Under the pieces are notes generated by a model that made no database searches, was not told the origin of the DNA, and saw only the letters and a list, made by a program, of their open reading frames with translations. DNA of 63,042 nucleotides. It comes from CAZJAH01 sp964544155. GTDB taxonomy: Bacteria; Bacteroidota; Ignavibacteria; Kapaibacteriales; UBA2268. The stretch is taken from assembly GCA_964544155.1 (NCBI GenBank), contig CAZJAH010000013.1, positions 1 through 63,042 on the forward strand, in the 5' to 3' direction. The translations under genes were made by a program, and so were the position numbers. Below, in pieces: positions 49,466 through 58,467 of this stretch. The stretch's first letter is position 1. Each line of letters begins with the position of its first letter.

Positions 49466-51514
49466 ATGCTAAGGCCGCCTAAGCCCCAAAAGATCAGCAA
49501 AACACTGGAGATTCACGGACATAAGCGCACGGATGATTATTACTGGCTCAGGGAAAAGGATAATCCCGAGGTTATCAAACACCTGAAAGAAGAAAATGAA
49601 TATACCGAAAAATTTCTGAGGCCGGTAATAAAGATACGGCGCGACCTATATAATGAAATTACCGGCAGGATAAAAGAAGACGACAGTTCCGCGCCATACA
49701 GGTATAAAGGCTATTACTACTATCACCGCTTCGAACCCGGCCAGGAATACCCACTCTACTGCCGCAAGAAAGGCTCGCTCGATGCCAAAGAAGAAATAAT
49801 GCTCAATGTAAATAAATTCGCCAGAGGCCATGAGTATTATAACATCACCGGCCTTAGGATCAGCCCCGATAACAACATACTCGCCTTTGGAGAAGATAAG
49901 GTAGGGCGCCGCCTTTATACTATCCGCTTTCTTGACCTGGAAACGGGAGAATTCCTGAATGACGAGCTTACAAACACCACCGGGTCGGCGGCATGGAGCA
50001 ATAACGGCAATTATGTATTCTACACCGTGAAGGATGAATCCCTCAGGCCGTACAAAATATTCAGGCATAAACTGGGTGCAGCCCCGGCGGATGATGAGGA
50101 GATTTACCACGAAGCTGACAGCACATTCCTTACTCATTGCTGGAAGGATAAATCAGAAAAATACATAATGATAGGCTCCCACGCCACCCTATCGGATGAG
50201 TACCGCTTTCTGGAAGCGGATAACCCGGAAGGAGAAATAAAAATTCTTCAGGAAAGGGAACGAGGGCTGGAGTATTCCGCGAAGTTCTATAATGGTGATT
50301 TCTATATTATTACTAACCTTGATGCCAAAAACTTCCGTCTGATGAAGGCCCCCACGGCCAATCCGGCAAAAGAAAACTGGCTGGATATAATTCCACACAG
50401 GCAGGAGGTTCTGCTGGAAGAAATTGAGATATTCAGTAATTTCTTTGCCCTGCAGGAAAGGAAAAACGGTCTTAACATGCTCAGAATAATCACCTGGGAC
50501 GGCGAAACTGATAAATATCTGAAATTTGATGATCCTGCTTATTTGGCCTATATCGGCACAAACCCCGAGTATGATACCACAAAGTTCAGATACGGCTATT
50601 CTTCGATGACTACGCCCTCAACAGTATATGAATACGATACTGAAACAGGCGAAACCGTGCTTTTAAAGCGGCAGGAAATACCCGGCGGATTCGACCCTTC
50701 GGAATACGAAAGCATAAGAATTTATGTGCCTGCACGCGACGGAGCGAGCATACCGGTATCACTTGTTTACAAGAAAAAAATGAAGCGCGATGAAGGTAAT
50801 CCCCTTCTGCTTTACGGATACGGCTCCTACGGCATAAGCATTGACCCTTCATTTTCAATAAGCGCCATCAGCCTGCTGGACAGGGGCTTTATTTATGCCA
50901 TTGCGCATGTGCGAGGCGGACAGGAGCTTGGCAGAAAGTGGTACGAGGAGGGCCGTCAGCTCAATAAAAAGAATACTTTTTACGATTTCATTGATGCCGG
51001 CAAATACCTGAAAGAAAAAGGTTTAGCACGAGATGGGAAGATATTCGCCATGGGCGGAAGCGCCGGCGGCCTTTTAATGGGCGCTGTTGCGAATATGGAA
51101 CCGGGACTTTTCAAAGGTATAGTGGCGGCAGTGCCGTTTGTGGATGTCATAACCACTATGCTCGATGAGAGCATCCCCCTTACCACGGGTGAGTATGACG
51201 AATGGGGCAATCCAAATGAAAAGCAATACTATGACTATATACTCAGTTATTCACCTTATGATAATGTGGAACAAAAAAAATATCCTGCCATTTTGATAAC
51301 TACAGGCCTTCATGATTCGCAGGTGCAGTACTGGGAACCGGCAAAATGGGCCGCAAAGCTAAGGGAAAATAACACAGGCGACACGCCCGTGCTGCTCTAT
51401 ACAGATATGGGGACCGGCCATAGCGGGCCAAGCGGCAGGTATAAAAGGTATAAGCTCATAGCACTGGAGTATTCCTTTATATTAATGGTGAATCACTCAC
51501 TTAATCATGAATAA
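49466..51514 (+). CDS. ptrB: Oligopeptidase B-like S9A peptidase
   Basis: 682 residues from ATG at 49466, chosen for its AGAGG ribosome site and MLRPPKPQKISKTLEIHG start; 25 extra codons upstream look non-coding. N-terminal beta-propeller (about 60-400) and C-terminal alpha/beta hydrolase. Triad: Ser in MGGSAGGLLMG, Asp in GLHDSQVQYWEP and His in MGTGHSGPSGRYKR. YDEWGNPNEKQYYDYILSYSPYDNV is typical of oligopeptidase B, which cuts after Arg/Lys in short peptides. No signal peptide; cytoplasmic. Preceded by a foldable GC-rich segment. Confidence 0.92.
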   Translation: MLRPPKPQKISKTLEIHGHKRTDDYYWLREKDNPEVIKHLKEENEYTEKFLRPVIKIRRDLYNEITGRIKEDDSSAPYRYKGYYYYHRFEPGQEYPLYCRKKGSLDAKEEIMLNVNKFARGHEYYNITGLRISPDNNILAFGEDKVGRRLYTIRFLDLETGEFLNDELTNTTGSAAWSNNGNYVFYTVKDESLRPYKIFRHKLGAAPADDEEIYHEADSTFLTHCWKDKSEKYIMIGSHATLSDEYRFLEADNPEGEIKILQERERGLEYSAKFYNGDFYIITNLDAKNFRLMKAPTANPAKENWLDIIPHRQEVLLEEIEIFSNFFALQERKNGLNMLRIITWDGETDKYLKFDDPAYLAYIGTNPEYDTTKFRYGYSSMTTPSTVYEYDTETGETVLLKRQEIPGGFDPSEYESIRIYVPARDGASIPVSLVYKKKMKRDEGNPLLLYGYGSYGISIDPSFSISAISLLDRGFIYAIAHVRGGQELGRKWYEEGRQLNKKNTFYDFIDAGKYLKEKGLARDGKIFAMGGSAGGLLMGAVANMEPGLFKGIVAAVPFVDVITTMLDESIPLTTGEYDEWGNPNEKQYYDYILSYSPYDNVEQKKYPAILITTGLHDSQVQYWEPAKWAAKLRENNTGDTPVLLYTDMGTGHSGPSGRYKRYKLIALEYSFILMVNHSLNHE

Positions 51515-51538
51515 TTTTTTTAAAGAAATATAAGAAAA

Positions 51539-52324
51539 ATGAACATATCGATTGAAAAGCAGATTGATATTTTGAGTAAAGATTATGACAGCGGCAGTAC
51601 GGATATTGCCGTCAAGGCCCTTAATATACTAAGCGCGGCCTTCCTGGATGAAAACGCGGAAAGGCTCGCGGGCGTCCGTGACAGAATTATCAGGGCAAAA
51701 CCTGCTATGGCAGCCGTGGCAAACCTGGCAAAGATCGCTTACGAGACCTTTTCCGATTGCACTACAAATGATGATATCCGCCAAAAAACAGACGAGATCA
51801 GGAAAAAAATTAAAAAAGCTTCCGCAGATGCTGTTGATAATGCCGTGAATGAACTGCCGGGGCATGATCTAAATGTTGTAACCTGCTCATACAGCTCAGC
51901 TGTGATAAGGTTTTTCAGGGAGCTTAATAAAGCCGGGAGGCTGAATACAGTTTACGCGGTTAGTTCCATTTGGCAGGAAAAAGATTATGCTTTAAGCATA
52001 AAGGAGGAATGTGATAATCTCAATATCAAATGTGAAATAATTAAGAAGCACGATCTGGAAAGCATTGCCCATAATGCCCATTTCGCTTTAACCGGCGCCG
52101 ATATGATATCACCCGAGTACCTGATCAACGGCGCGCCTTCAATCTGGCTGGCAGAAAGGGCCAAAACTCACTTCCCATATTATGTGATCGCGGAATCATA
52201 CAAATTTGCTGAATGCGTACCGGATATTGGCCATGGATTTGAAGTTATCCCGCGTTCATTTGTTAAAAATATTTTCACGGATAATTTCGGCCTGAATACC
52301 GCCGACAATGATTTTTTTAATTGA
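51539..52324 (+). CDS. Initiation factor 2B-related protein (eIF2B-alpha-like)
   Basis: 261 residues of the family that includes eIF2B alpha/beta/delta, MtnA and ribose-1,5-bisphosphate isomerase. Recognised from VVTCSYSSAVIRFF, the ALTGADMISPEYLINGAPS segment (family GADxV...GxxNKxG) and PYYVIAESYKFAE. The catalytic-type Lys after asparagine in the GADxxxxxGxxxNKxG motif reads GAPSIW here, so isomerase chemistry is doubtful. Usual members have 300 or more residues. Gene follows oligopeptidase B by 24 bases. Function unclear. Confidence 0.82.
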   Translation: MNISIEKQIDILSKDYDSGSTDIAVKALNILSAAFLDENAERLAGVRDRIIRAKPAMAAVANLAKIAYETFSDCTTNDDIRQKTDEIRKKIKKASADAVDNAVNELPGHDLNVVTCSYSSAVIRFFRELNKAGRLNTVYAVSSIWQEKDYALSIKEECDNLNIKCEIIKKHDLESIAHNAHFALTGADMISPEYLINGAPSIWLAERAKTHFPYYVIAESYKFAECVPDIGHGFEVIPRSFVKNIFTDNFGLNTADNDFFN

Positions 52325-52368
52325 AATGCCTATATTTATTTTTTTATATATGAAAAAATATCCGAAAA

Positions 52369-52857
52369 ATGTCTGCAAAAGAGATAATTGAATTAATGGG
52401 CCTTATCAGGCATCCTGAAGGCGGATGGTTCAGGGAATTTTACAAAAGCGGGGAGGTTTTCGATGCCGGTCATCTGCCGGAACGTTTTCACGGGCCGAGG
52501 AATTTTTCAACATCCATATATTTTCTGCTTACAAAAGGTGAAAAGTCTAAATTCCACAGGTTACGTCAGGACGAGATATGGCATTTTTATGCAGGCAGCG
52601 CGGCCGAATTGTATAATATATCATATTCCGGTAATATAAGAAAACAGATACTTGGTATCGGCCTAAAGGACAATGAACAGCCGCAGGCACTTGTGCCAGC
52701 CGGATCGTGGATGGCAGCCGCGTCTTTAGGCGGGTATACCCTTTTGGGATGTACCGTCGCTCCGGGATTTGAATTCGATGATCTCGATCTGGCTGAAAGA
52801 GATAAGCTTATTGGCGAATATCCCCATTTAAAAAAAATAATAACTGATTTCACATAA
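52369..52857 (+). CDS. Cupin-fold DUF985 family protein
   Basis: 162 residues. LIRHPEGGWFREFYKS, STSIYFLLTKGEKSKFHRLRQDEIWHFYAG and GCTVAPGFEFDDLDLAERDKL follow the DUF985 pattern exactly. Cupin with possible metal ligands in the HRL and EIWHF segments. Cytoplasmic; reaction unknown, perhaps a sugar or ketoacid isomerase-like enzyme. Confidence 0.9.
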   Translation: MSAKEIIELMGLIRHPEGGWFREFYKSGEVFDAGHLPERFHGPRNFSTSIYFLLTKGEKSKFHRLRQDEIWHFYAGSAAELYNISYSGNIRKQILGIGLKDNEQPQALVPAGSWMAAASLGGYTLLGCTVAPGFEFDDLDLAERDKLIGEYPHLKKIITDFT

Positions 52858-52871
52858 AAAGGTCAATTATA

Positions 52872-54005
52872 ATGGAAATACAGGTAATTCCACAAAAAGG
52901 CAAAAACGGAACAATCGAATTTGTTAAAGCCCAATGGAAATTCTATGAAGGCGACCCAAACTTCGTTCCGCCGGTTGTGGCAGACAGGATGAAACTTTTC
53001 GATAAAAAGAAAAACCCCTTTTATCAACATGCCGACAGGGAGCTGTTCATTGCAAAGCGTGATGGTGAAATTGTAGGGCGTATAGCTGCTATCACAAATG
53101 AGAACCACAACAAAACCCATAATGATAACATGGGCTTTTTCGGATTTTATGAATGTATTGATGACCAGACAGTAAGCGACGCGCTATTCGACGCGTCTGC
53201 TGAATGGCTTAAGCAGCGCGGCAAAGACGCCATGCGCGGCCCGATTGACCCCTCGCTCAATGATGAATGCGGCCTGCTTATAAAGGGCTTTGACGATCCT
53301 CCGCGCGTGCTTATGAAATATAATCCGCCATTCTATGACAGGCTGATCAAAGGTTCCGGCTTTGAAAAAGCCAAAGACCTGTACGCCTATCACCTCCGTC
53401 AGCAGGATTATATGAATGAAAAGCTGATCAGGCTGCAGGGCATTATAAGAAAGCGTCATAATATTGAAGTAAGAAACGTCGAATTTAAAAATAAAGAACA
53501 ATTCCGTAAAGATGTACAAACATTGAAGGATATATATAACAAAGCCTGGGTACCTAACTGGGGTTTTGTGAAGATGACCGACGCGGAGTTTGATTTCCTC
53601 GCGGCAGATCTAAAGCAGTTTGCGGAGCCTTCGCTTGCATTCATTGTGAGCGTGAACGGCAAGCCCGCAGGATTCGCCCTTGGCCTGCCTGATATAAACA
53701 GAGTGCTTATACACAATAAAAAAGGTTCCCTGCTAGGTGCACTGTGGCATCTGTTAACCAAAAGAAAGCAAATCGACTGGATGAGGATAATAGTACTCGG
53801 CGTAGTGCCTGAATACCAAAAGACCGGAGTTGACGCGGTAATGTACTATGAATTCGGCGAAAGAGCCGCGAATATCGGCATTTACAACTGCGAAGCATCA
53901 TGGGTACTGGAAGATAATGAAATGATGAACAAGGGGCTGACCGTTACTTTAAAAGGAGAACGGTACAAAGAATATCGCATTTATGAAAAGAAGATAAGCG
54001 CTTAG
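52872..54005 (+). CDS. GNAT-like N-acyltransferase family protein
   Basis: 377 residues. PQKGKNGTIEFVKAQWKFYEGDPNFVPPV, ELFIAKRDGEIVGRIAAITN and GFFGFYEC, followed by a second GNAT-like half with RIIVLGVVPEYQKTGVDAVMYYEFGE, are typical of a conserved double-GNAT family of Bacteroidota and relatives. Substrate unknown. Starts 14 bases after the cupin gene. Confidence 0.85.
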   Translation: MEIQVIPQKGKNGTIEFVKAQWKFYEGDPNFVPPVVADRMKLFDKKKNPFYQHADRELFIAKRDGEIVGRIAAITNENHNKTHNDNMGFFGFYECIDDQTVSDALFDASAEWLKQRGKDAMRGPIDPSLNDECGLLIKGFDDPPRVLMKYNPPFYDRLIKGSGFEKAKDLYAYHLRQQDYMNEKLIRLQGIIRKRHNIEVRNVEFKNKEQFRKDVQTLKDIYNKAWVPNWGFVKMTDAEFDFLAADLKQFAEPSLAFIVSVNGKPAGFALGLPDINRVLIHNKKGSLLGALWHLLTKRKQIDWMRIIVLGVVPEYQKTGVDAVMYYEFGERAANIGIYNCEASWVLEDNEMMNKGLTVTLKGERYKEYRIYEKKISA

Positions 54006-54076
54006 TAATGATTGCTTCTTCAAAAATTTATTAATTTGTCTTTCTTTTTTTGGACGAGTTTGAAACGGAATTGAAT

Positions 54077-55585
54077 ATGAGTTGTAAGATCAACCGGGAT
54101 ATAGATTTAGACAAGGCAAGGCCTAATTGCGCTGTAGTTGGTGTATTCAATCACCCGCAGGCTTCCATCATGACGTATTACGCCCTGCACGCTTTACAGC
54201 ACAGAGGCCAGGAAGCCACCGGCATTACCAGTATTTATTATGATGAGGAAAAAAAACGGAAACGCTATGCCTATACGCGCGATGAAGGCCTGGTGCTGGA
54301 TGTTTTCTCCGATTATAAAATTTTAACCGATGTGCTTAAAGGCGATATGGCTATAGGCCATAACAGGTATTCTACAACCGGTTCGTCAAAAAGGGCTAAT
54401 ATACAGCCCTTTAATATGATTTACCACAGCGGAATACTGGCTCTTTCTCATAACGGTAACTTAACCAATACCAGAAGGCTCAGGAAAGAATTACAGGATC
54501 AGGGCACCATATTTCAGACAACTACCGATACGGAGCTGTTCCTTCACCTGATTGCGCACAGCCGCAAGGATACACCGCTTGAGCAGATAAAGGAAGCTTT
54601 AAATACAGCTCGCGGCGCTTATTCCATAGCTATGGTAACGGATGATTCGCTTATCGCGGCGAGGGATCCTTATGGAGTAAGGCCGCTAAGCATCGGCAGA
54701 ATTAAAACAGAGGAAGGCTATGCCTACATTGTTGCCTCTGAGACTGCCGCTTTCGATATAGTCAGCGCCGAATACGTGCGTTCTATCGATCATAATGAAA
54801 TTGTAGTTTTCAACGAAAAGACCCGCAAGAACGGTGAATTCGAATCCCATAAGATAGTCGATGAAACGCCGGAAGCCAGGCACTGCATTTTTGAATATAT
54901 TTATTTCTCAAGGCCGGACAGCAAAATATTCGGGCATAATGTGGATAAAGTCAGGCGGAAGCTCGGTAAAAAACTCGCCGAGGAAAGCCCCGTTATTCCG
55001 GAAAACGGCGAGAAAGTAAGGGCCATACCCGTGCCCGATAGCGGCAATACGTCAACCTTGGGCTTTGCCAGGATAAATGATCAGAAAAATCATCCTACAG
55101 CTTTCGAAATAGGCCTGATCAGAAGCCACTATATAGGCAGGACATTTATTGCCCCCGGACAGGAACAGAGGGAATTCAAAGTTAAAGCCAAGTTCAATAC
55201 CGTCAAAGGCGTTATCGAGAATAGGAATGTTGTAGTTGTGGATGATTCCATCGTAAGAGGTACTACTTCCAAATCGCTTATTAAGCTGATAAAGGAAGCC
55301 AATCCTAGGGAAATTCATATGCGGATTACTTCACCGCCCATTAAATTTCCCTGCCATTACGGAATGGACTTCCCGAGCCGCGAAGAGCTGATAGCCAATT
55401 ATTATGAAAATGAGCAGCAGATAGGCGATGCTATAGGAGTGATGTCACTGCACTACCTCTCTAAGGAAAAGCTGATGGAATCAGTACCGCATGAAGAGGG
55501 CGTGGGCTATTGCACAGCCTGCTTTACGGGAGATTATCCAATAGAAATTGAGAAAAATTCTGATAAATCATCAGCGGAAGACTAA
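54077..55585 (+). CDS. purF: Amidophosphoribosyltransferase PurF, iron-sulfur type
   Basis: 502 residues from ATG at 54077 (MSCKINRD; a TTG nine codons upstream is less likely). First step of purine synthesis: PRPP plus glutamine to phosphoribosylamine. Cys18 in PNCAVVGVF is the nucleophile exposed after removal of a 17-residue propeptide, longer than the 11 residues in B. subtilis. PRPP loop is VVVVDDSIVRGTTS. Cys of FPCHYGMDFPSREEL and GYCTACFTGDYP suit the [4Fe-4S] group. Overlaps yraN by one base. Confidence 0.95.
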   Translation: MSCKINRDIDLDKARPNCAVVGVFNHPQASIMTYYALHALQHRGQEATGITSIYYDEEKKRKRYAYTRDEGLVLDVFSDYKILTDVLKGDMAIGHNRYSTTGSSKRANIQPFNMIYHSGILALSHNGNLTNTRRLRKELQDQGTIFQTTTDTELFLHLIAHSRKDTPLEQIKEALNTARGAYSIAMVTDDSLIAARDPYGVRPLSIGRIKTEEGYAYIVASETAAFDIVSAEYVRSIDHNEIVVFNEKTRKNGEFESHKIVDETPEARHCIFEYIYFSRPDSKIFGHNVDKVRRKLGKKLAEESPVIPENGEKVRAIPVPDSGNTSTLGFARINDQKNHPTAFEIGLIRSHYIGRTFIAPGQEQREFKVKAKFNTVKGVIENRNVVVVDDSIVRGTTSKSLIKLIKEANPREIHMRITSPPIKFPCHYGMDFPSREELIANYYENEQQIGDAIGVMSLHYLSKEKLMESVPHEEGVGYCTACFTGDYPIEIEKNSDKSSAED

Positions 55586-55953
55586 TGGACAGTTCTAAGC
55601 AGAATACCAGAGCCAAAGGCTCGAAAGCGGAAGAAATGGCTGCCTCATACCTCGAAGCTAAAGGCTACAAGATTATTAAAAGGAATTTCCATCTTGGAAG
55701 GATTGCCGAAATAGATATAATCGCCAGGCAGGGCAATACCCTTGTATTCGTTGAAATTAAGTCAAAGGGTACCAATGAATTCGGCGACCTCTTGTTTTCA
55801 ATTACTCCTAAAAAGCAAAGAGCATTACGGCGGGCCGCTAAAGGCTACCTGCACATAAACAGAATTACTGATACCGAGTGCAGGTTTGATGTTATCACTA
55901 TTGATTTCACCGGGCCGAAGCCGCTAATAGATCATATAGAGTTTGCTTTTTAA
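55585..55953 (+). CDS. yraN: YraN/UPF0102 family nuclease-like protein
   Basis: 122 residues. KGSKAEEMAASYLEAKGYKIIKRNF, GRIAEIDIIARQGNTLVFVEIKSK (restriction-endonuclease-like D-ExK core) and the basic TPKKQRALRRAAKGYL segment match YraN. Function unproven, thought to be tied to DNA processing. Start overlaps the purF stop (TAATG). The stop lies in the first unit of a 21-bp tandem repeat. Confidence 0.9.
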   Translation: MDSSKQNTRAKGSKAEEMAASYLEAKGYKIIKRNFHLGRIAEIDIIARQGNTLVFVEIKSKGTNEFGDLLFSITPKKQRALRRAAKGYLHINRITDTECRFDVITIDFTGPKPLIDHIEFAF

Positions 55954-56034
55954 TCGCCTTCGAGTATTTTTTAATCGCCTTCGAGTATTTTTTAATCGCC
56001 TTCGAGTATTTTTTAATCGCCTTCGAGTATTTTT
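55951..56034. repeat. 21-bp tandem repeat, four perfect copies, spanning two convergent stop codons
   Basis: Unit TAATCGCCTTCGAGTATTTTT at 55951-55971, 55972-55992, 55993-56013 and 56014-56034. Unit 1 holds the TAA of yraN; the minus-strand TAA of ricT is at 56013-56015 across units 3 and 4. The unit is a multiple of three, so both frames repeat the same short peptide plus stop (KILEGD-stop for ricT). Confidence 0.97.
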
Positions 56035-57104
56035 CGGTCTTCATCCGTGAAATCCGAATAATGCCTGTCTTCATCATCGGGCGGCAGAACTTTGTTGTCC
56101 TTCATATACTGCTTTAGCTCGTCCATTTCAATAGTTTTAAACTTCGAAATATTCTTAACAAAAACAGTTGCGTTCTTCTTGAATACATCAATCTTGATGA
56201 TCTTTCCTTCGCCTTCTTTAGTGAGCACTTTCGATTTCAGGGGCGGGAATTCCTTATAGGCTTCTACGTATGTATCAAATTCATACAGGAGGCAGCATTT
56301 AAGCCTGCCGCAGTATCCGCTGAGTTTGGCCACATTATTCGAAAGCTGCTGGTGCCTAGCATGATCTAGAGTTACATGATTAAAATCATGCAGCATGTAA
56401 GTACAGCAAAGTTCTCTTCCGCATGGCCCTATACCGTCCCCCAGCCTTTTTGTTTCTTCGCGCGAACTTATCTGTCTGAGCTCTATCCTCGTTTTAAATG
56501 TCCTGGCTAGCTCTTTTACCAGTTCCCTGAAGTCAATCCGCTGCGGTGCCGTAAAATAAATAGTCAGCCTTTGGCGGTCGAATTGCCATTCGGCATCGGT
56601 GATCTTCATATCCAGTTTGAATTTTTCCACCAGTTCGCGGCTTTTGGCCATTGCTTTACCTTCTTCGTCCTGCAGAATTTGATATTTATTAATATCAGAT
56701 TCGGAAGCTACTCTGTCAACTTTGTATTCGGGCTCTTTGCCGCTGTAATATAACTTGATCTTCTTCTCAGCGGAAAGGCCGCAAGAACAAACCTTCCCGA
56801 TTTCATGGCCGTTTTCAGCATCGACTATAACCAGAGAATGAAGATGGGGCTTAAGTTTTTTGGGATTTTGAAAAATGCTTTTTCTTAATCCCTTAAATTC
56901 AACTTCGATGAACTTCGGCGGCTCATTTTTTTGTTCTTTCGCGGGGCATTTGAGAATCTCCTTGATTAAAAATTCTGTTTGTATAAGGTTCTTGTAGGAA
57001 GGGTTTTCTATTGCTTCTTTTTTCTTCGGGCTGTTTAGATCGATTATTTTTTCAATACTTTGCCCGTTTTCCTTTTTATCTATTATATCTGTATTATTAT
57101 CCAT
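56013..57104 (-). CDS. ricT: PSP1 domain protein RicT (YaaT-like)
   Basis: 363 residues. PSP1 C-terminal domain with the Cys-rich GDGIGPCGRELCCTYML and LSGYCGRLKCCLLYEFDTY segments that hold an iron-sulfur cluster in the RicAFT (Y-complex) of Bacillus. In that genus it speeds mRNA processing with RNase Y; in Bacteroidota relatives the role is less known. N-terminal 100 residues are charged and low in complexity. 106 bases after holB, minus strand. Its C terminus KILEGD is tandemly duplicated behind the stop codon. Confidence 0.92.
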   Translation of the reverse strand: MDNNTDIIDKKENGQSIEKIIDLNSPKKKEAIENPSYKNLIQTEFLIKEILKCPAKEQKNEPPKFIEVEFKGLRKSIFQNPKKLKPHLHSLVIVDAENGHEIGKVCSCGLSAEKKIKLYYSGKEPEYKVDRVASESDINKYQILQDEEGKAMAKSRELVEKFKLDMKITDAEWQFDRQRLTIYFTAPQRIDFRELVKELARTFKTRIELRQISSREETKRLGDGIGPCGRELCCTYMLHDFNHVTLDHARHQQLSNNVAKLSGYCGRLKCCLLYEFDTYVEAYKEFPPLKSKVLTKEGEGKIIKIDVFKKNATVFVKNISKFKTIEMDELKQYMKDNKVLPPDDEDRHYSDFTDEDRKILEGD

Positions 57105-57188
57105 TATAAGAAATCCTGCATATATTTAAAAGCCGGCGGCTTATTATTTTATTATATTAATTCACCTAATTTTATGCAATTTAAAAAT

Positions 57189-57230
57189 TTATGGGCTTTT
57201 TACAATAATATTATGGCTTTTTTACCATAA
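57189..57230. repeat. Degenerate 22-bp-spaced duplication at the end of holB
   Basis: On the minus strand TTATGGTAAAAAAGCCATAA (57230-57211, last codons of holB with TAA) is followed by TTATTGTAAAAAGCCCATAA (57208-57189), 17 of 20 bases equal, start to start 22 bases. Confidence 0.65.
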
Positions 57231-58362
57231 AAATATTTCGTAATTGCAGGAAAAGCGAAACTAATATAAGTTGAAGATTAACGTTTCTTCGAATCCTGTT
57301 TATTGAATCTTCAATTAACGAAACCGCCCTTTGCATATCCGAATCCCCGAAATGACTTGCGAAATTCACTATGCTATCCTTTTGATCGAGGTTGACAATT
57401 CCGGAATAATCACTTTTTGTACTGCCCCTTATAACATCCATTATCCAAAAAAGCAGTATTTGAAGAGATTTTTCAATTTTCACTTTATCCTTGTCAGCAG
57501 TAAGTTGTTCGATCTGCTTAAGCAATTTTGACCTGAAGGCGGTTTTTTTCAGTGAAGTCCTGAGCATATCTATAATATCCAGGCGGAGCTGCTTCATATC
57601 TTCATCCATTGCTTCAACAGCAGCAGTAAATGATCCGTTAGACAAAGCGGCCAGCACGCCTGCATCAGAATCATTAAGTGAATATCTTTCTTTAAGCCTT
57701 TCGGCTAGCTGCTCCTGAGGCAGCGGACCGAACATTATCTGCTGGCAGCGCGATACTATAGTCGGCAGCAGCATTTCGATACGTGATGTTATAAGAATAA
57801 TAGTGATATTCTCATGAGGCTCTTCAAGTGTTTTTAGAAAAGCGTTCGATGCTTCATTTGTCATCAGCTCGGCATTGAATATAATAAGAAAGCGCCTCCC
57901 CCTTGATCCCGGGCTGAGCGTCAGATTCTTCTTTGCGTGCCTTATAGGCTGAATGCGTATCTGGTTAGCATTCGGAATATTGATCTTATGATAGCTGTTA
58001 TCAGCTTTAAGTGCCATCTGCTCGCGTATAAGTTCTATTTGTTCATCAGCCAGGCTGCTCACGGGGTCGGCCTCGTTGTTTATCTTTTTCGCGGCCGGGA
58101 GCGGAAAAATAAGCTGTATGTTTTCATGGCCAAGGGCAGAAGCTTTTTTACAGGAAGGGCATTCGCCGCAGGCTTCAAAGGTTTCATCGGTTTTAAAGGG
58201 ATTATGGCAGTTCAGGGCTTTGGCAAATTCAAGGGCCATTCCTTCTTTACCTGTACCTCCCATTCCCCAGAAAAGATAGGCGTGCGGAACCCGCTTTTCA
58301 AGGGCTGCTTTTTGCAATATTTTTTTTATCCGTTCGTGAGCTATTAACTGAGACCATGCCAT
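57211..58362 (-). CDS. holB: DNA polymerase III subunit delta prime
   Basis: 383 residues. Clamp-loader subunit. Walker A-like GMGGTGKE at 33-40, and the zinc module Cys52, Cys65, Cys68 and Cys71 (CGECPSCKK); sensor-type SNAFLKTLEEPHENITIILIT segment with conserved LEEP. The middle and the C-terminal collar domain are as expected. Start without clear ribosome site. Followed by ricT, as is common near holB in many bacteria. Confidence 0.93.
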   Translation of the reverse strand: MAWSQLIAHERIKKILQKAALEKRVPHAYLFWGMGGTGKEGMALEFAKALNCHNPFKTDETFEACGECPSCKKASALGHENIQLIFPLPAAKKINNEADPVSSLADEQIELIREQMALKADNSYHKINIPNANQIRIQPIRHAKKNLTLSPGSRGRRFLIIFNAELMTNEASNAFLKTLEEPHENITIILITSRIEMLLPTIVSRCQQIMFGPLPQEQLAERLKERYSLNDSDAGVLAALSNGSFTAAVEAMDEDMKQLRLDIIDMLRTSLKKTAFRSKLLKQIEQLTADKDKVKIEKSLQILLFWIMDVIRGSTKSDYSGIVNLDQKDSIVNFASHFGDSDMQRAVSLIEDSINRIRRNVNLQLILVSLFLQLRNIFMVKKP

Positions 58363-58467
58363 ATACGTTTATATATCAGTGACTTATAGAGTTTGTAAAA
58401 GACGAAAACAATCATAAAAGCAATATAGCAAATTTAGAGAAATTTATTACCAGGAGACATACTTGTA

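Noticed and set aside
55951..56034. Four equal repeats as a CRISPR array
   Set aside because: Copies are directly adjacent with no spacers, the unit overlaps two gene ends, and no cas genes are present.
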